64,000 nucleotides of DNA, from positions 16,907,794 to 16,971,793 of the forward strand of contig CM046456.1 in NCBI GenBank assembly GCA_025506515.1, given 5' to 3'. The position numbers and the translations under genes were made by a program. Positions within the stretch are counted from its first letter, which is position 1; every line of letters begins with the position of its first letter. Origin of the DNA: Flaveria trinervia (lineage: Eukaryota > Streptophyta > Magnoliopsida > Asterales > Asteraceae). The notes beneath the pieces are model-generated. The model worked only from the letters and a program-made list of their open reading frames with translations, was not told the origin of the DNA and ran no database searches. Below are positions 12,600 through 23,117 of the stretch, in pieces.

Positions 12600-14505
12600 C
12601 TTCTTGCAATAGATGATCTGAGAGCTAATCAGATAAACCAGCTGATGGTGGCCAATACCGCCCAAGCCACGCAGATAGCTCAGCTCACTGAGAAGAACGT
12701 TTCCTACGAGAGAGCATTAGGTCGAGCTCACCATGCACTGAAGAGTCAGAATGAATTGGTGATGGCTTCTGTGAAAAGGATTAAAGGATTGGAGAAGAAA
12801 ACAAAGAGGATTATGCTAAAGTTGAAGGAGATAAAGGGTGAGCCTATAAAGATCAAAGGTAATGGTGGTGATGAAGGAGATGATGATGATGATGAGACTT
12901 CTGATGATAAATCAGAATAAGATGATGATGATGAGGAAGTTGGAGGTAGTGGTAAAGAGAAAAGAGATGATGATGATGATGAGGATAATCAAGATGCATC
13001 TGCATCAACCTCAAGTCAAGCTACACGGGAGAGGCGCTCAAAAAGAGCCTCGTTGTTTGGAGCTCCAGCTGAAGAAACTCAGGAACAGGGAAAGAGTGTT
13101 GCTCAACAGCCTAAGGACTATGATGTTATACCCCTTCAGCAAGTCAAGACTCAACTCACTATGATTCTTGATTTGCAAGGGATTGTAAGAAGGTCTGTTA
13201 GCTATACCCCTGAAGAAGGAGAGATCATCCATGACCTGACAGATGAGCAACTGGCTAATATGTTCAGATTAAATCCAGGTGATATTGTCAAAGATGCTCT
13301 AAAAGTTGATTGCCTAAGTGATGAGGAGCTGTAAGATGTGGATGAAATAGAGATTGAAGATGTCACAGCTGATCGTTATCCTGAGTACACTGACCTAGAG
13401 GGCAATGTTATCCCCAACTTTGGTGAAACTTTTGGCAGTGATACTTTTGATAAGCTGGAGGAGATGGAGAAAGAAAAGGAGAAAGATGAAAGTAAAGGTC
13501 AAGCTTTGGATGCTAATATTGATATTAAGAAGGCTGAATAGGCAGCTTGTTTTGCTGAAATGAAAGCCCAACGCGCATTGCCAAAGCAAAATGCCTACAC
13601 CAAACTTTAAAAAGTCAAGAGACATCAGAAAGTGTCAGGCAAGATTATCGCATGGGCATATTTTGAAGACTTGGAAGTCTATGTTGTTAAAAGGAAGAAA
13701 GGGATTGAGTACTTTAGATATCCACATGGATCTGAAGACTCTATCGGGTTTTGAGCTCAACCGACTAGCATGCTTAGATCTATTGTGTGCCAACCCAAGA
13801 AAGATATCAGGATGGTTTAAGGCAACATTGAAGAAAGAATACCACACCAGATGGGTAAACTTTAGACCTCAATAACCTAAGAGGTTCATTCATAAGTGTG
13901 AAGTTTATCCTATATCTGCAAGGCCTAAAGTAGTGTTGAAGTTGAGTCCCCCACGCACAACGTCCAAGATTCCCTTACGAGAAATGCCACAGGACTTCAC
14001 TCCACACTTCAAATGGTGGTATTATGATTGGAGGACGGGGGAAGCGGTCATAGTTCTGAACAGAGATGGGAAGATAGAGACTATCATGGTGTTGACCCAA
14101 TGTGGCTTACTAACTTGTATGCTGATGATGTTTACACTTTATACAAGTAGCCACTGCTCTATGACACACAAGATATTATACAAGCTCTACAATTCCAACA
14201 AGTTATAAGACTCTGCTTTGCATTTGAGATACATGCAGGAGTCACTAGAGAAGAGAAGTACAAGAAGTTTCAAGAGCATGTGAAGAATGTTAGAAAATGA
14301 GCTAAACATATTGGCTTCAGAGGAAGATCTCCAAGCTTATGAACAACAGATTGATCCACAACAGAGCCAAAAGCTTGCTGAAGAAGTACTAAAGATCCTA
14401 GAAGAAGGTGATGACCATGAAGTTGAAACTAAGCTTCTGGTGAAATTGTAGTTTGATAAATTCAGCCTGATTTGGTTTCAATATTGGAGCAATTGCATGC
14501 GACGA

Positions 14506-14640
14506 AAGCAACAGCAAAAGAGAGACAAAAGAACTTGGAGAAAAGCACTAGAGCAACAGCACAAGAGAGATAGAAGAACTTGGAGAAAAGCACTAAAGCA
14601 TCAGCACAAAAGGGACAGAAGAACTTGGAGAAAAGCATGT
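14506..14640 (+). repeat. three 45-bp tandem repeats after the env-like ORF of X
   Basis: The phrase GAACTTGGAGAAAAGCA recurs at 14531, 14576 and 14621, a strict 45-bp period. Read in frame it gives 15-residue basic repeats like KRDRRTWRKALEQQH, preceded by an acidic helical stretch at 14286-14450 that is open apart from one stop. Z lacks this 370-bp block and runs from its stop codon almost directly into the polypurine tract. The block may be a lost C-terminal extension or a short second ORF. Confidence 0.6.
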
Positions 14641-14660
14641 CAGACAATAGAATAAACTAG

Positions 14661-14675
14661 GTCCAAGGGGGAGTT
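14661..14675 (+). other. polypurine tract of X
   Basis: GTCCAAGGGGGAGTT lies immediately before the LTR start TGTTGACACG. Z has the same tract on the minus strand (42024-42012), and Y has CTAGGGGGAGTT at 21164-21175. It sets the plus orientation of X. Confidence 0.85.
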
Positions 14676-15417
14676 TGTTGACACGTCATGTTCCTAGTTT
14701 GTGTTCTTAATGTAAAATTCTTTCATTTCTTACACATGTTTAATGTAATTATTCAATGAAATATGATATGCGTTTGATGTTTACTTATCTTTGATTATTT
14801 CATATTATGATTGTGTTTGATATAATATGTATGAACATATTATATAGGTTTGAGGTTGTTGTACATAGTTCTTAGTCAATAAATGATTGAGAAATGTGTT
14901 CAACTTAGTCAGGTTATTATTCATGTTAATGGACCATACTTATGGACCATACTCATGAATAAGTCATACTAATGAACCAGTCGCACGACTGAACCAGGAG
15001 ACTGGATCAGTCATATGACTTAGACATCAGATTGATTCAGTCGTACGACTGAACCTTTAGTCGTACGTCTGAATCATCTGCATGAGTCAGTCGCACAACT
15101 GAACCATGCTAATGGTTCAGTCGTACGAATGAAAACTACAAACCTATAAACACCACTTAATTCGTGGAAAAACATAACACTTTGAGAGAAACTTCAAATA
15201 TACATAAGCCCTAGCCGTCCAGAGGGTCCAGAACACCCAATCCAACTTCATAGTTCATTCTTGATCGATTTCTACTCATTCTTAACATTTCTTTCATCGT
15301 CAGATCGATTTGGTTATCGTTCTCATTGATTGGATCGCCAATCAAATAGGATTCCACACTATTTGATCCAGTTTCACGTAGAATCCATTAGTACTCCGTA
15401 CGTACATGGTCCTAACA
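14676..15417 (+). repeat. 3' LTR of X with palindromic-word array and TATA box
   Basis: 742 bp, TGTTGACACG to GGTCCTAACA. U3 carries about seven palindromic words at 14970-15131. One is the perfect 18-bp palindrome TTCAGTCGTACGACTGAA (15036-15053). A TATA box (TATAAA, 15145-15150) follows 14 bp after the last word. The terminal 100 bp match the reverse complement of the Z LTR. The right neighbour is the interrupted integrase of Y. Confidence 0.9.
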
Positions 15418-17336
15418 GGCATAAACGTATGTGTCATGTCAATTTTAAAACCATGAATAAATTTGTTAAAAATTACTTGGTACATTGTTTGCCTAAAAAG
15501 GAGTTTTTCTACAAAGATAACTGTGTTGCATGTGTGAAAGGAAAGGAACACAGAGCATCTCATAGAACCAAAATAGTTAACTCTATCACCACTCACTTAT
15601 TACACATGGATTTATTTGGTCCCACAAGTATAATGAGCATTGAAAAGAAATCATATTGCCTTGTGATTGTTGATGATTTTACAAGATTCACATGCGTATT
15701 ATTTTAAGAACTAAAGATGAAACTATTGAAACTTTAAAATATTGTATTCTTAAAATGAAAAATCAAATTGATTACAAAGTTAATATATTTAGAAGTGATC
15801 AAGGGACTGAGTTTAAGAATCAAGTTTTGTCTCATTCTGTAACTTAAAAGGGATTGCAGACAATACAGTGCTCCCAGAACTCCTCAACAAAATTGTGTTG
15901 CTGAGAGGAGGAACATGACACTTATTGAGGCTGCTCGAACTATGTTAGCTTACTCAAAGTTGCCTCTAACATTCTGGGCAGAGGCAATCAGCACTACATG
16001 TAATATGCAGAACAAAGTTCTTGTAGTTAAGGCACATGGAAAACCCCCTTGTGAGCTATGGAACAAGAGGCCACTATTTATTGGCTTTCTTAAATTCTTT
16101 GGCAGCAGGTTTACCATACTTAACACAAAGGACAATTTGGTAAAATTTGTTGAAAAGTCAGATGATGCTATCATTGTTGGATATTCCTCCAACTTTATTG
16201 CCTATAGAGTTTATAACATCAAAAATTAGCAATTTGAGGAATCATTCAACATTATTGTTATGAGCACACTCCTTGTGTTAGGGGGAATAACCCTGTCTCA
16301 GGATCTCCTAAAGAATGGTTACACCAGAAGTACTATTGACAATACCTTATTCATAAGGATGTCCGGGAAAGAAATTTTGCTTATACAAGTCTATTTTGAT
16401 AACATCATATTTGGTTCCTCAAATTACCAAATGTGCAAAGACTTCGAGAGCATCATGAAAAAGAAATTTGAGATGAGTTCCTTTGGAAAATTGACATTTT
16501 CCTTGGAATTCAGGTGAAGTAAATGAAGGACTAGTTCTTTATCAATCAATCTAAATATGTATCTGACATGTTAGAGAGATTTGATATGAAAGATTGTAAG
16601 CCAGCCAAGACACTTATACTAAGAAATCACAATCTTTGTCCTGCCTCTGAGGGGGAGGATAGTGATCAACATCAGTTTAGGGAAATCATTGGTTCTATGA
16701 TGTATCTTATAGCAAGTAGACTTGAAATTATGTTTGCAACTTGCATCTATGCAATATATCATGCTGCTCTAATGGTATCTCACCTAGTTGCTACCAAAAG
16801 AATTCTTAGATACCTTAAAGGAGCACCTAAACTAGGTCTCTTGTATCCAAGGAACAACAATTTCAATCTCTATGGCTATTATGATAGTGACTATGGGGGT
16901 TACAATATCAACAAGAAATCGACATCAGCAGGATGTCAATTTCTTGGTGGAAGGATCATCTCATGGCAATACAAGAAGCAATCTTGTGTTTCAACATCTA
17001 CAATTGAAGTTGAATACATTGTTGTTGCTAGTTGTTGTGCTCAGCTGTTGTGGATTCAAAAACCAGATGATAGACTATGGATTCAACTTTATGAGTACTC
17101 CTATTCACGTTGACAACAACAGTGCTATCTCCATTATAGAAAATCATGTGAAGCATTCCAAGACGAAGCATATTGACATCAGGTATCATTTCATAAGAGA
17201 TATTCATGAGAAAAGTCTGATCAAACTAATCAAAGTTTATTCAAATGAACAATATGTTGATTTGTTCACCAAAGCATTTGAGGAACAAAGATTCAAGTAT
17301 CTTATTACAGCTATTGGGATGATAAACATTTATTAG
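15418..17336 (+). pseudogene. copia pol remnant: integrase, RT, RNase H of Y
   Basis: From the X junction the frame reads a copia GAG-pre-integrase/integrase zinc region (HKRMCHVN..., then CVACVKGKEHRASH at about 15525-15565). The catalytic LLHMDLFGP and IVDDFTRFTCV follow, with the second Asp in FRSDQGTEFKNQ (about 15790-15825) and the Glu helix around IEAARTMLAYSKLP (15918-15960). RT starts only at about 16280. The YVDD box has become VYFDNIIFGS (16390-16420), so the enzyme would be dead. RNase H is recognisable from SASRLEIMFATC-like text to HVDNNSAISI and YVDLFTKAF at the end. At least four frame breaks or stops and a deletion of roughly 1 kb (the N-terminal half of RT) make it non-functional. 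Confidence 0.85.
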
Positions 17337-17439
17337 TCTATCTCATTTTAAAACCTTTTTAAAATGTGTTTTGTTAACGTCAAAATAAAATATAAGCTCG
17401 GTTACAAAAGGTTTTTCTTCAAAATTTCACTAGGTATAA

Positions 17440-17865
17440 ATTCTTCCGAAGAGGAATTAACCTTGAAAGATGTCATGTATATCTTCTGTAGCAAAATTCC
17501 TCCAAGGGAAATCTTTTTTCTAGAAGAGTTTTTGGTCTCAGCAGAAGCTTTTGATATAATATCAGATCTACTTCCGAAACTTTATAAACTTCTTTACTCG
17601 GAAAGCCTTTTTACTCTGAGAAGTAAGTGATTTACCTTCGGAAGTAAAATTGGCTTCGGAATTAAGATTACCTTCAGAAATGTTTTATACTCGGAAGAAA
17701 GCTTTATTATGTAACACAAATCTTTTGGGTCTTACTCTGTAAAAAGATAAAGATTTACTTAATGATGTCGGAAATTTTAAGAAGATTTTATCTTACCGCC
17801 CCTGTCACATCATACCCCAAACCATCACTTCACCTTATCCATCCGCCATTTTCACCCATTTAAAT
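17440..17865 (+). promoter_or_regulatory. CTTCCGAAG-word array and TATA-like box in the spacer of Y
   Basis: Words such as CTTCCGAAG, CTTCGGAAG and ACTCGGAAG recur about ten times between 17443 and 17700. A TATA-like TTTAAATA follows at 17858-17865 and the env-like ATG at 17973. The LTR of Y carries the same word (21290-21490). The layout parallels X and Z but uses a different word. Inferred internal promoter. Confidence 0.45.
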
Positions 17866-17972
17866 ACTTTCGACCCACTCACTTAATCTTTTTACCAAGT
17901 TTATTTCCCAAAGCTTTCTTCATCCTCACTTTACTTAATTTTAAGCTCATTTCTCTGCAATCTTTCTCAAAA

Positions 17973-20900
17973 ATGGCACTGAACCCTCGGTACAACTAAG
18001 TCGCACTCCTGAATTCTTTCAACAATGTCGACTTCTCTGAAATTATCTCATTCCTTACCCAGTCTACCTACTTTACTGCCCTAACTGTCAACCCCACTGT
18101 CAACCCCACTATCAACCCCACTGTCAACCCCAGTGTCAACCCCACTGTCAACCCCACTGTTTATTCAAACCATATGACCAAATTTTGGGGGAACAGACAG
18201 ATTACAACCATGAACAGAGTTAGGGTTCTTAAGTCGAGAATTTGTGGTTATGAATTGATCATATCTGAACAGACCATTAGAGAGCATTTAGAGTGTCATG
18301 ATGAAGGCTCTCCAACGGAGTTCCCCAAGGCAGACATGGATGACACATATACCCAAATGGGATATGGCGGTGATGTGAGCTGGTCAACTGTCTACAAATT
18401 TAACTTCTCTTACCCTGAAAGTTCTTGCTTCACATAGTCCTTTACTACTTGTCAAACAAGTCTGGGGGATGGGATCAAATCCCATATGAACTAGAATGCC
18501 TAGTTCATGGGTTGGTAAAAGGCCTCCGCTTCAATTATTCAAGATTTGTACTGACCAATCTCATAGGAAACCTTTAAAGGGAGACATTTTACAAGTATCT
18601 TGGGTTCATTCAACACATCATCAACTGTGAGTTGGACCAGAGCACCCTTGTCTATGCAGCTGCTCTCCCTCAGATGAGGCCGACTATCTTCAAAGTGCTA
18701 AAGAGGATGTCCACCAGCTTCACTACACTTCTTCCAGATATGATTAAGCGCATAACACTTGGTGACGTCCTTGTTCAACCCACATATGATGAACCCACAC
18801 CAGCAATAGGCCTCCATACTGCCAAATCTACCTTCCTACCCTATCAAAAATACTTATCAGAGACGTTCTAAACAAACCATTATTCAATCTCCTCTGATTG
18901 AACAAGTCCACCCTTTTCAATCCAAAAAGGCTAGAGTGGAAACATGGGCTCCCACTCAGTCTAAGGTCCCACCATCCTTCAGAATCCATCTTAATATGGG
19001 TATTGAGTCTCCTTAGTCTCAATCCCATGAGCCCAAAACCTAAGCTGATATCCCTCAGGATGAGTCACTATACTCTGCTGAGCAGCCAAAAAGGGACAAC
19101 CTTCTCATAGGCTCAATGCCAATAGACATTGACAAAGTCCCGGGTCATTAGGCTTAACCTTTATATCCTTCACTGAACTACTTAGAGGAAATGATGAGAA
19201 GATTACGTCTTTTCAAGGCCATGAGGTTGATCCACATCACCCATCTAAGGATTAACTGAGCCTAGAGAGACCCCTGATCTGTAGCCCCAATCAGCAAGCC
19301 ACAACTGAGGTGAGTCCCACTTATATGGAGGAGACTCATGTAGATTCAGCTGCCACTACTGAAGGAGCCTCATTGGATCGTCAAGACAGTGGTAACATCT
19401 CTTAGACTGAATCTACGACAATCATGCCATTTAATGACTCTGGAAGAGACATCATTAGGCAGGGGAAACCAGGGTGCCAAGAAACCATATCTGGTGGTGA
19501 GGATGTACATACCCGATATGTTACCTCATCTCCCCATGATTCTTCAAAAGAAGATGAGGGAAGCCTGCAAATCACCATTAGAGACCTAATTTCTAAAGTT
19601 TCAAACCTTGAATCCAAGGTTAAGACTTTAGAGGATGGGTCTATACCACTCAGCAACTTGAGATTGAAAGTATCATTGCCAAACTAGTTGAGAAACAGAC
19701 TGAGAGATCAATTAGGCATGTACTATTCAAGTTATCTTGAAATTTTCCTCTAGCTTATCAAGCTCTCAAGATGATGCTACCATAAAAGATGAGAGTGTTC
19801 AGAGACAAATGGAGAAAGAGAGAAATAAGGCTGCTAGGGAGAAGCTGAAGGAGAGAAGAAGAAGGATGAAGAAGCTGAACTTGTTGTTGTGAAAAGATGG
19901 GTGATAAAGCCTGAATGAAAGATTATCTCAAGGCCCATGGATTCTCTAGTGGACAAGTGGGTCCCATGTCAATATAAGAGCCTGCAGTGACATGTTAGCG
20001 ATATCAAGGCTGACATTCGCTCAGGAAGAAGGAAAGAGATGTACAGGATAGTATAGGGGATGACCTCAAGATCAACACCTCAACCTTAACCCCAACCTGA
20101 ACCTATTCCTTTCCCTTTCCCCATCAAAACTGAGCCAACCTCTAAGCCATACACCCTTGAATCCACACCATCAACCATACCCTCTTCCTCACCTACTTAA
20201 TCATAACAACCACCTCAACTACCCATCCTCAAACCCAAAACACTCCCTAGAACCCAAATATTACCTACCCAACAAACACTCAAGTCATCCTCTTAACCTA
20301 CCAAACCTCTTTCCTTAGAAGAACTTAAGGAGGTCAAGATGAAGCTCATAAAATATACCACTCTAAGCGATATCTCCTATGATGAGAGGTCTATCAAGCT
20401 GACCTATGTTGATGGCTCCTCATGTTCCCTCACTAGAGAGCAATTCCTTGATCTGCCAAGAGGAACGCTGGACCAAACTCTCAAACTCTTTGGCCTCAAC
20501 TCTGACTCATTAAATTAAGAAGAGAAAAAAGCAAAGAAGAAGACTAGTGACTCTACTGGATTCAAAGAAACGAGACAAGGTACCAAGTCAGTCCCTTGTG
20601 CCTAGGAAGAAAATAATCCAGTGGAGGTTTGAAGACTCTTCTTACAAATTTGTTGTGGAAGAGAGAATGGTGAGACAAACCTGCTCAATGCCTTCTCTAA
20701 TACACTTAAGTAGATTTGATATTGCTGAGTTAGCAGAGGAGTCATTCTCCAATCCTTCCAACTCCGACATAGCTGCTCACATCATAAAACACCTGAGCAA
20801 TCTTCATCTGGCCGAGCTGAGTGCAAGGGCCAAAATTGAAGAAGAGTTGAAGCTAAGAGAGAAAGATGAAAGGGAAGAATCAACAACCAAGGCAAAGCCT

Positions 20901-21160
20901 TACTCCAAATGGTTGAAGGTCCTAAACTGGAGTCTATAGTTAGACGGAATATGAGTACAACTCTCGTCAACTAACTCTCTTCAAAGAGACACATCAAAGG
21001 GTGCATATCATTCAAAGTGACAGTTTGGATCTCCTATCCATGAATGATTTGTACAAACTTCTCAGCACCACTTTGGGAAGAACAAAGAGACAGATAATAT
21101 TTTCTCTCCCTAGTGCTGAAAGTTTTGAGAAGCAGAAACAAATAAGGTTTCGGTAGCATC
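17973..21160 (+). pseudogene. env-like ORF of SIRE-like element Y, heavily degraded
   Basis: The start MALNPRYN at 17973 is followed by text with the same layout as the X and Z proteins: an opening FNNVDFSEIISFLTQS segment, a TKFWGNRQI... conserved block (18174-18437), and NYSRFVLTNLIGNL / FYKYLGFIQHIIN (18530-18620). Coiled-coil segments (19560-19680, 20800-20930) and a C-terminal Lys/Glu-rich part follow. A 12-bp minisatellite (18088-18161) encodes repeated VNPT. More than ten stops are present, many of the CAA-to-TAA or CAG-to-TAG kind, for example in the first nine codons. Sequence similarity to the X/Z version is low, so the assignment rests on position and domain order. The product has no assigned function. 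Confidence 0.6.
18088..18161 (+). repeat. 12-bp minisatellite, six copies, encoding VNPT
   Basis: CTGTCAACCCCA and close variants are repeated head to tail with a 12-bp period near the start of the env-like pseudogene of Y. The period is a multiple of three, so it would keep frame as a VNPT repeat. Confidence 0.85.
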
Positions 21161-21175
21161 AGCCTAGGGGGAGTT
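21161..21175 (+). other. polypurine tract of Y
   Basis: AGCCTAGGGGGAGTT precedes the LTR start TGTTGGATC, the same form as in X and Z. Confidence 0.8.
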
Positions 21176-22016
21176 TGTTGGATCAAAAGAAAGGCTGGTG
21201 CAACTAAAACTAACACTTAGACAATTTTGGTGCAACTGATGAAGAACTTTCAAAGGCAAATGTTGAGCTTTTGAAGGTTAAGTCTGAAAAATCTTCCGAA
21301 GGGAAACTCCAACTTCCGAAGACAAAGTCTTCCTTCTTCCGAGAGTTTAACACTTAGAAGAATTCAAGACCAATGACTTCCAAAGTATGAAAGCTTGAAG
21401 AATTTCTCAAGCCTTGGAAGAAGTAGTCTATTCCAAAGTATAAGTGGCTTCGAAAGAACAAGTTCTTCCGAAGCCAGCTAACCTTCCAAAGAACATACTA
21501 TGAACCAATAGACATAAGTATGGTCCTTCTGACACTCCGCTGCAAATCTCTGAGATAATACATGGTGCTTTTGCCGCTCCCATGTAGTTTACCATACTTT
21601 ATTCTATTGTTTATTCTTATCAGATAATATGGTTACTAACTTTAATTAGTGACAAAAGGTAAGTCATGGACATGCCATGACTACCAAATATTAGATAATA
21701 TTTTATCTAAGATACTTTGTCTTTAGCAATGTAGTATTGCTTTAGTCATAGGTTTCTAGTTGATATCAAAGTATATCTGGCTGTAGGTAATAGTATATAT
21801 AGTTTCTCATTGTAACTTATGTAATATGCTTGTAAGAGTCTTGTAACACTTTGAGTGGAGAAGTAATATATATAATTACATTGAAAATTATCTTCTTGTG
21901 TTTTGATTACTTAATATATTATTATCAACTCGTAGAGGGATTCTGCATCATATAACCGAGTGTGATTCAGTGAGTTTGAGAGAAAACATTAGTGTTGTGT
22001 GACCAATACCGATCCT
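21176..22016 (+). repeat. 3' LTR of Y, right end eroded
   Basis: It starts TGTTGGATCAAAAG. U3 holds an array of CTTCCGAAG words (about 21290-21490), and a TATA box (TATATATA) lies at 21794-21801. It runs to ACCGATCCT at 22016. The expected terminal AACA is replaced by GTAG, so the right border and target duplication are uncertain. Confidence 0.7.
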
Positions 22017-22289
22017 GTAGTTTTTATGGAGCTGTTGTTATGATTTTTATTCGAAGTGGTAAATTGTGTTTTCATTAAACAAGTTCTTAATTAGGTGATA
22101 TTAAATGGGTCCTCAAATAGATTTCTAAACAGGTCATTTCATGTAACCTGTTTTTAGCAGGTTTGTGTTGGTGTTTGGAAAAACGATACAATAAAAAATC
22201 ATGTCGTGTTCATGTCTAGCATCTCAGACCATCATGTCTTATCGTGTAGTGTTTTATCGTATCATGTATAATCTATTATGTCAGTCCTA
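22017..22289. other. intergenic host DNA, no gene seen
   Basis: AT-rich sequence with words like ATCGTGTCGTGTTCATGTC at 22190-22270, a type of dispersed repeat text common in plant intergenic DNA. I see no ORF, RNA gene or element border. Confidence 0.5.
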
Positions 22290-22630
22290 TGTATTTCGAT
22301 CCCATTAAAGTTAATTCTTCCACTTATAACATCAATATACTCCGTTAAAATATAAATCTCCGTAACTTTTGTCAACAAAACAACTTTTGAAAAACATGTT
22401 TTAAAAATTTAGATAATTAACTTGTTTGAAATACATATTTAAAACAATTGTTTTAAATTATTTAAAATTACATTGTTTGAAAAACATATTTAAAAAGTAG
22501 AGTTTTTAATAAATAAATTTTTAAAGCAATTTTTTTAAAACAACGAAAGTTTAAGAAAATGTGTTGTTATTATGTTATTACCTAAATTAGTTAATTATTC
22601 TTAGTTTTAATCATATTTTATATGAAAACC
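22290..22630 (+). repeat. duplicated upstream flank, partner of 61530-61843 plus 62312 on
   Basis: From ATTCTTCCACTTATAACATC (about 22314) the sequence matches 61547 onward through the poly-A/T-rich block to TTAATCATA at 22615. The partner copy carries an additional 468 bp there and then resumes with TTTTATAT. Together with the DUF4228 fragments it marks a local duplication whose upstream flank is partly preserved. Confidence 0.8.
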
Positions 22631-22760
22631 CTATTTTATAGTTTGTAAATACTAATAAACTAGTAAATGTATCATGCGCTCGCAATGGGTCATTTATATA
22701 ACACGTTTAGACGATATCTTACTAAGTTATACATACGTCATAAAAGAATACTCATTTTAT

Positions 22761-23109
22761 GCGTGACTATTATTTTTCAACAAAAGACGAGATCGTGCTA
22801 TATGGATCTATATTATTTGTTATGTCTTACCTTGTAGATTTAACTTGTTTAAATTCCATTGTCTATTATATGGAAAATATATATTGTTATATTTTAATTT
22901 TAAATACATGATTAAGCTAAAACCTGAAAATGATAAATAGATAATCAAACTTCTATAAAAATTACTAAAAACAATTTATAATTAAAAAATAAGATAATAA
23001 GACAAAATAGTTAGTAGTTAATATTGTAAAGGAAAAAAGAAAGAAATATTTAAAAAATATAAAGATAAAGATAAAGAACGAGACATGTGAAGTTTTTAGA
23101 AAATTATAT
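22761..23109 (+). repeat. dispersed local repeat, copy 1
   Basis: GCGTGACTATTATTTTTCAA through GACATGTGAAGTTTTT matches 27419-27760 and, in its right part, 27966-28210. The copy ends where homology to the DUF4228 gene begins. It therefore replaces the 5' part of that gene and the adjacent promoter. Confidence 0.8.
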
Positions 23110-23117
23110 ATAAATCG

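Larger units (their letters stand above)
10153..14300 (+). pseudogene. env-like ORF of SIRE-like element X, broken
   Basis: Translation in pieces aligns with the env-like ORF of Z (45401-42037). The N-terminal domain (about 10153-10950) carries motifs such as RSIQQAFWE, KYLAHVILKCIASKQGGFDD and MYQRFLQM. An acidic tract (about 10990-11040) and a Thr/Pro-rich region (11400-11670) follow. After an inserted solo LTR come a coiled coil (12640-12850), poly-Asp tracts encoded by GAT runs (12876-12990) and a C-terminal domain (13050-14300) with WLTNLYADDVYTLYK. Stops interrupt it at about 10951 (TGG to TAG), 12918, 13332, 13539 (TGG to TAG) and 13873 (CAA to TAA). Frame changes lie near 11200, 13600 and 14090. 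No signal peptide or membrane segment is visible, so 'envelope' is positional only. The N-terminal part resembles domains annotated as 'putative plant transposon protein'; function unknown. Confidence 0.75.
1..15417 (+). mobile_element. SIRE-like Ty1/copia element X, 3' part, left end outside the window
   Basis: Seen: positions 1-125 join to 8722 onward once the nested element and one ATTTA copy are removed. The joined sequence matches, in reverse complement, the pol to env-like spacer of element Z near 47100-46950. After it come the spacer, a broken env-like ORF (10153-14300), a polypurine tract and a 742-bp LTR ending TCCTAACA at 15417. The gag-pol part lies left of the window, so the left target duplication cannot be checked. 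The right edge abuts an integrase ORF of element Y in mid-gene, which shows that X inserted into Y. Known: SIRE/Maximus copia elements carry an additional ORF after pol. Many in-frame stop codons mark X as an old copy. Confidence 0.85.
15418..22016 (+). mobile_element. SIRE-like Ty1/copia element Y, 3' part, host of X
   Basis: It contains integrase, RT and RNase H remnants (15418-17336), a spacer, an env-like pseudogene (17973 to about 21160), a polypurine tract and an LTR (21176-22016). The 5' portion is displaced to the left of X and lies outside the window. An internal deletion joins the integrase C-terminus directly to the RT active-site region near 16250-16280. It belongs to a different family from X and Z: the LTR starts TGTTGGATC, and its repeated word is CTTCCGAAG rather than CAGTCG. 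It is the oldest element of this stack and heavily damaged. Confidence 0.85.

Noticed and set aside
12239..12616. 125-codon frame in the solo LTR
   Set aside because: It reads through the CTTCAGCTGTTG array on the strand opposite to the LTR and crosses the element border at 12599.
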